Shown in pieces: positions 5,223 to 7,572 of a stretch of DNA of 7,572 nt (position 1 is the first letter of the stretch; the number at the start of each line of letters is the position of its first letter). The notes under the pieces are model-generated. The model saw nothing but the letters and a program-made list of their open reading frames with translations. It was not told the origin of the DNA and did no database searches. Origin of the DNA: Candidatus Hydrothermarchaeota archaeon (GTDB lineage: Archaea > Hydrothermarchaeota > Hydrothermarchaeia > Hydrothermarchaeales > BMS3B); contig WANG01000010.1 in assembly GCA_015521945.1 (NCBI GenBank), positions 1-7,572 of the forward strand, in the 5' to 3' direction. A program made the position numbers and the translations under genes.

Positions 5223-6580
5223 GCGAACTCCCGCATGCACTCCCCCAGCACCCTCTCAACCATCTCCTCCAGCTCCTTCAGGTGCTCTCTGGAGTCAGCC
5301 TCAATGCTCGCCCTGATTATGGGGGAGGTGTTGCTCGGCCTGAGCAGCGCCCATCCGTGCTCCGTCACCACCCTGGCACCGTCGGTGGTGTCCGGCTGGT
5401 ACCCCATCTCCCTGAACCTCTGCACCACCCTCTCCATCACCTGGAACTTTATCCTGTCATCGCAGTTGAAGTTCCTGTGCAGCTTCGGGTAGCTTGGAAT
5501 CTCGTCAGCCATCTCCGAGAGCTTCTGACCCCGCTCTGCGAGTATGGTGGCGAGCTTCAGGCTTATGAGTATGGGGTCGTCAAAGGGGTGGAAGTCGGGG
5601 TAGAAGTAGTGGGCGCTGGTCTCCATGGCAAACACGGCGTTGAACTCCTTTATAGCCTCGCACACGAACACATCTCCCACCCTGACCCTCTTCACCTCGG
5701 CGCCGTGCCTGGTTAGAACCTCCTCCACTATCTTGGAGCACTCCACGTTGGCTATAACCACCCCGCCTCCCTTCTCCCTGAGAATCTCCCTCGCCACTAT
5801 TATCCCTATCTTCTCGTTCTGCACCACCCTCCCTAAGTCGTCAACGAACACCACCCTGTCGGCGTCTCCATCGTAGCCCGCACCGAAGGCGCCCCCCATC
5901 GCCGGCACCGCCTTCGCCAAGTCTGCCAGGCTCTCCGGGGTGGGCTCGCTCTTCCTGCCCGGGAAGGTGCCGTCAGCCTGGGCGTTCAGGGTCTTCACCT
6001 CCGCGCCCGCCCTGCGGAACAGCTCGGGAGCAACCACCCCCGCAGCCCCGTTGCCTATGTCAAGCACCACCCTCAGCTTCCTCTCCAGGCTCAGCCTGTC
6101 CAGCAGGTACCTCTGGTAGTCGGCGAGCACGCTCTCGGTGCTGAGCTCCACGCACCTCCCGACGCCGCTCCACTCGGGGGTCTCAAACTCCCCCCTCAGG
6201 AATATCTCCTTCACCTCCTGGTTCTCTCTGGTGTACCCCGTGCCGTCCCCCCTGCGGAAGCGCACACCGTTGTACTCGGGGGGGTTGTGGGAGGCTGTGA
6301 CGTACGCTCCAGCGTCGTATCCGTACCTCCCCACCGCAAAGTTCAGCACGGGTATGGGGAGCATCCCGGCCAAGTGCACCTCCACACCCGTTGAGCACAG
6401 ACCTGCCACGAAAGCCTGCTCAAACATGAGGGAAGTAACCCTGGGGTCCCTTCCAATCACCACCCTTCCCGCTCCCCTCAGGTAGGTTCCGAAGGCTCTT
6501 CCAATCTTCGCGGCGATGTCAGCGGTTATCTCCCTGTTCATGATGCCCCGAACGTCATACGCCCTGAATATGTGCTCCAT
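5219..6580 (-). CDS. Phosphomannomutase/phosphoglucomutase (alpha-D-phosphohexomutase family)
   Basis: A full-length 453-residue cytoplasmic enzyme that moves phosphate between C6 and C1 of hexoses (mannose and/or glucose), feeding nucleotide-sugar synthesis for glycans, glycolipids or solutes. All four family loops are present: the phosphoserine loop TASHNPPEYNG (95-105, Ser97 catalytic), the metal loop DGDADR (237-242), the sugar-binding loop METSAH (319-324) and the phosphate-binding loop RPSNTSPIIR (414-423). Length matches bacterial ManB/AlgC-type enzymes. The sugar loop departs from the common GE-x-SGH by having Ala for Gly and Met for the first Gly. The ATG at 6580 has GAGGTG five bases upstream. 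It lies 49 bp downstream of the MoeA-like gene on the same strand and overlaps the methyltransferase gene by 4 bp at its 3' end. A glucosamine-specific (GlmM) role is unlikely because the Glu-Asn-Gly-Gly-type loop of that group is absent. Confidence 0.93.
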   Translation of the reverse strand: MEHIFRAYDVRGIMNREITADIAAKIGRAFGTYLRGAGRVVIGRDPRVTSLMFEQAFVAGLCSTGVEVHLAGMLPIPVLNFAVGRYGYDAGAYVTASHNPPEYNGVRFRRGDGTGYTRENQEVKEIFLRGEFETPEWSGVGRCVELSTESVLADYQRYLLDRLSLERKLRVVLDIGNGAAGVVAPELFRRAGAEVKTLNAQADGTFPGRKSEPTPESLADLAKAVPAMGGAFGAGYDGDADRVVFVDDLGRVVQNEKIGIIVAREILREKGGGVVIANVECSKIVEEVLTRHGAEVKRVRVGDVFVCEAIKEFNAVFAMETSAHYFYPDFHPFDDPILISLKLATILAERGQKLSEMADEIPSYPKLHRNFNCDDRIKFQVMERVVQRFREMGYQPDTTDGARVVTEHGWALLRPSNTSPIIRASIEADSREHLKELEEMVERVLGECMREFA

Positions 6581-6585
6581 CCAAC

Positions 6586-6591
6586 CACCTC
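6586..6591 (-). promoter_or_regulatory. Ribosome binding site of the hexose-phosphate mutase gene
   Basis: The minus strand reads GAGGTG five bases before ATG 6580. A second partial match, GGTGAG, overlaps it just upstream. This supports the annotated start. Confidence 0.65.
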
Positions 6592-6613
6592 ACCACAGAA
6601 TAGTACCCGCCCC

Positions 6614-6622
6614 TATTTTACC
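6614..6622 (-). promoter_or_regulatory. Weak candidate box A for the mutase gene
   Basis: The minus strand reads GGTAAAATA in the 49-bp gap after the MoeA-like gene. Its distance to the ATG (about 34 bp) suits a short-leader transcript. It is a poorer match than the boxes in the 3162-3258 region, so co-transcription with the MoeA-like gene remains possible. Confidence 0.3.
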
Positions 6623-6629
6623 TTTGCTC

Positions 6630-7572
6630 TCACCCGCAGCATCCCCCATGGGGCGGGGTGAAGAGCCTGACCGGAATGCGCTCCCCCTTCTCCACCCCCT
6701 CGGTGTTCTCGGGCACAACAGTGAAGCCGTGGGCTCTGAGCATTGAGCTCAGGATTCCAGAGCCAGAGACCCGCACGGGCTCCGCCTCGTACCCCTCCTC
6801 CCCCTCCCTCAGCCTCACCCTGACGAAGTCCCTCCGCCCGAGCTCGGAGGCTATCTTCCTCACCAGTACCGCCTCAACCACCGGATAGGGGCACCTGGGC
6901 TGTGCACCCTGCATGAGCTGCAGAGCGGGCCTGACGAAAGCCTCAAACCCGAAGAGGGTAGCCACCGGGTAGCCTGGGAGCATGAACACCAGCGCCCTTC
7001 CCACCCTTCCGAAGCCCGTGGGCTCTCCAGGGCGCATCGCAACGCCGTGCACCCGTATGCTGCCCAGCTCCCGCACCACCTCCGGCACCAGGTCGTGCTC
7101 CCCCACGGAGCTCGCACCCGTTATGAGCAGCACGTCCATCTCCGCACCCCTTGCGAGCACCTCCCGCAGAGCTCGCCTGCTATCCTCAGCCCTTCCCAGG
7201 CGGTGCGCCTCGGCGCCCTCCTCCCTGCACAGGTGCGCAAGGGCGTGGCTGCTCGCATCGTACACCATCCCCTCCCCCAGGGGCTCTCCCGGCTCAGCCA
7301 CCTCATCCCCGGTGGTAACTATGCCCACCCTGGGAGGTGCGCGCACCTTTACCCTGTCCATGCCCAGGGAGGAGATAACCGCAAGCTCCCTCGCCCCTAT
7401 CCTGGTGCCCTCGGGTATGAGCACCTCCCCCTTCCTGTAGTCCTCCCCCCTGAGGGAGACGTTCTTGCCTGGGGGCACGGGCTTTACAACCTCAATCTCC
7501 TCCCCCAGCTCGTTCACGTGCTCCAGCATCACCACCGCATCCGCACCCTCCGGCAGGGGCGCACCCGTGGTG
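6630..7572 (-). CDS. Molybdopterin molybdenumtransferase, MoeA-like (N-terminal part outside window)
   Basis: The last 314 or so residues of a MoeA-family protein, which inserts molybdate (or tungstate) into adenylylated molybdopterin. The frame is open to the window edge, beginning TTGAPLPEGADAVV, the family's conserved substrate-loop region (about 7530-7571). Then come PPGKNVSLRGED, the MPT-binding domain opening RVGIVTTGDEV, the YDAS segment, TGASSVGEHD and VAMRPGEPTGFG, LPGYPVATLFGFEAFVRP, and a C-terminal beta domain. Several signature residues differ from the family norm: TGGxSVG is TGASSVG, the KPGKP motif is RPGEP, and LPGNP is LPGYP. The protein ends PPHGGCCG, with two adjacent Cys. 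It is the first minus-strand gene of the right-hand block, 49 bp before the mutase gene, to which it has no obvious functional link. Membership in the family is clear; normal insertase activity is not assured. Confidence 0.9.
   Translation of the reverse strand, partial: TTGAPLPEGADAVVMLEHVNELGEEIEVVKPVPPGKNVSLRGEDYRKGEVLIPEGTRIGARELAVISSLGMDRVKVRAPPRVGIVTTGDEVAEPGEPLGEGMVYDASSHALAHLCREEGAEAHRLGRAEDSRRALREVLARGAEMDVLLITGASSVGEHDLVPEVVRELGSIRVHGVAMRPGEPTGFGRVGRALVFMLPGYPVATLFGFEAFVRPALQLMQGAQPRCPYPVVEAVLVRKIASELGRRDFVRVRLREGEEGYEAEPVRVSGSGILSSMLRAHGFTVVPENTEGVEKGERIPVRLFTPPHGGCCG

Noticed and set aside
4419..5240. Minus-strand open frame of 273 codons opposite the methyltransferase gene
   Set aside because: It overlaps the tRNA and the 3' end of the mutase gene, has shadow-frame composition (His, Pro, Glu rich) and shows no family motif, while the opposite strand encodes clear methyltransferase motifs.
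1..7572. Mobile element, defence or phage system, or CRISPR array
   Set aside because: I saw no transposase, integrase, regularly spaced repeats, attachment-site duplication of the tRNA end, or toxin-antitoxin-like pair. The tRNA has no nearby partial repeat of its 3' end that I could find by eye.

Overview
The window reads as a GC-rich archaeal chromosome segment, most likely from a euryarchaeote. The evidence is a small prepilin with the archaeal class III signal motif QxSxE, TTTATATA-type box A elements 20-45 bp before start codons, a tRNA gene with no encoded CCA, an HTH-plus-CBS regulator of a type common in methanogens and Archaeoglobi, and GGAGGTG/GAGGTG ribosome binding sites. Heavy use of AGG (Arg), ATA (Ile) and GAG (Glu) is typical of thermophiles. 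I cannot name the genus from sequence alone.

Layout from left to right. Positions 1-807 (+) hold the C-terminal part of a P1B-type heavy-metal ATPase, CopB-like, cut by the window edge. It is followed by a threonylcarbamoyl-AMP synthase gene (858-1451, +). Two minus-strand genes converge on these: a tandem-domain universal stress protein (1452-2213) and, upstream of it, an HTH-CBS regulator (2262-3161). A compact divergent promoter region (3162-3258) separates the regulator from an orphan small class III prepilin (3259-3435, +). The prepilin abuts a convergent CDF-family cation exporter (3436-4326, -), which lies just downstream of a tRNA-Asn(GTT) gene (4364-4436, -). A class I methyltransferase with a hydrophobic C-terminus (about 4482-5222, +) follows. 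It overlaps by 4 bp the 3' end of a phosphomannomutase/phosphoglucomutase (5219-6580, -). Upstream of that is a MoeA-like molybdopterin molybdenumtransferase (6630-7572, -), cut at its N-terminal side by the window edge.

The genes are mostly housekeeping: metal efflux, t6A tRNA modification, stress and energy sensing, hexose-phosphate metabolism and molybdenum cofactor synthesis. The one plausible functional pairing is the CBS regulator with the universal stress protein, two adenine-nucleotide-binding families in tandem. Coding density is extreme: all three convergent gene pairs meet at 0 bp or overlap by 4 bp, and no gene-free stretch exceeds 100 bp. I see no insertion sequence, CRISPR array, phage gene or recognisable new multi-gene system. 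The points most worth following are the substituted motif residues in MoeA, the stress protein, the CDF exporter and the methyltransferase, the orphan prepilin sharing a repeat-bearing promoter region with the CBS regulator, and a CDF gene with no visible promoter of its own behind a tRNA.
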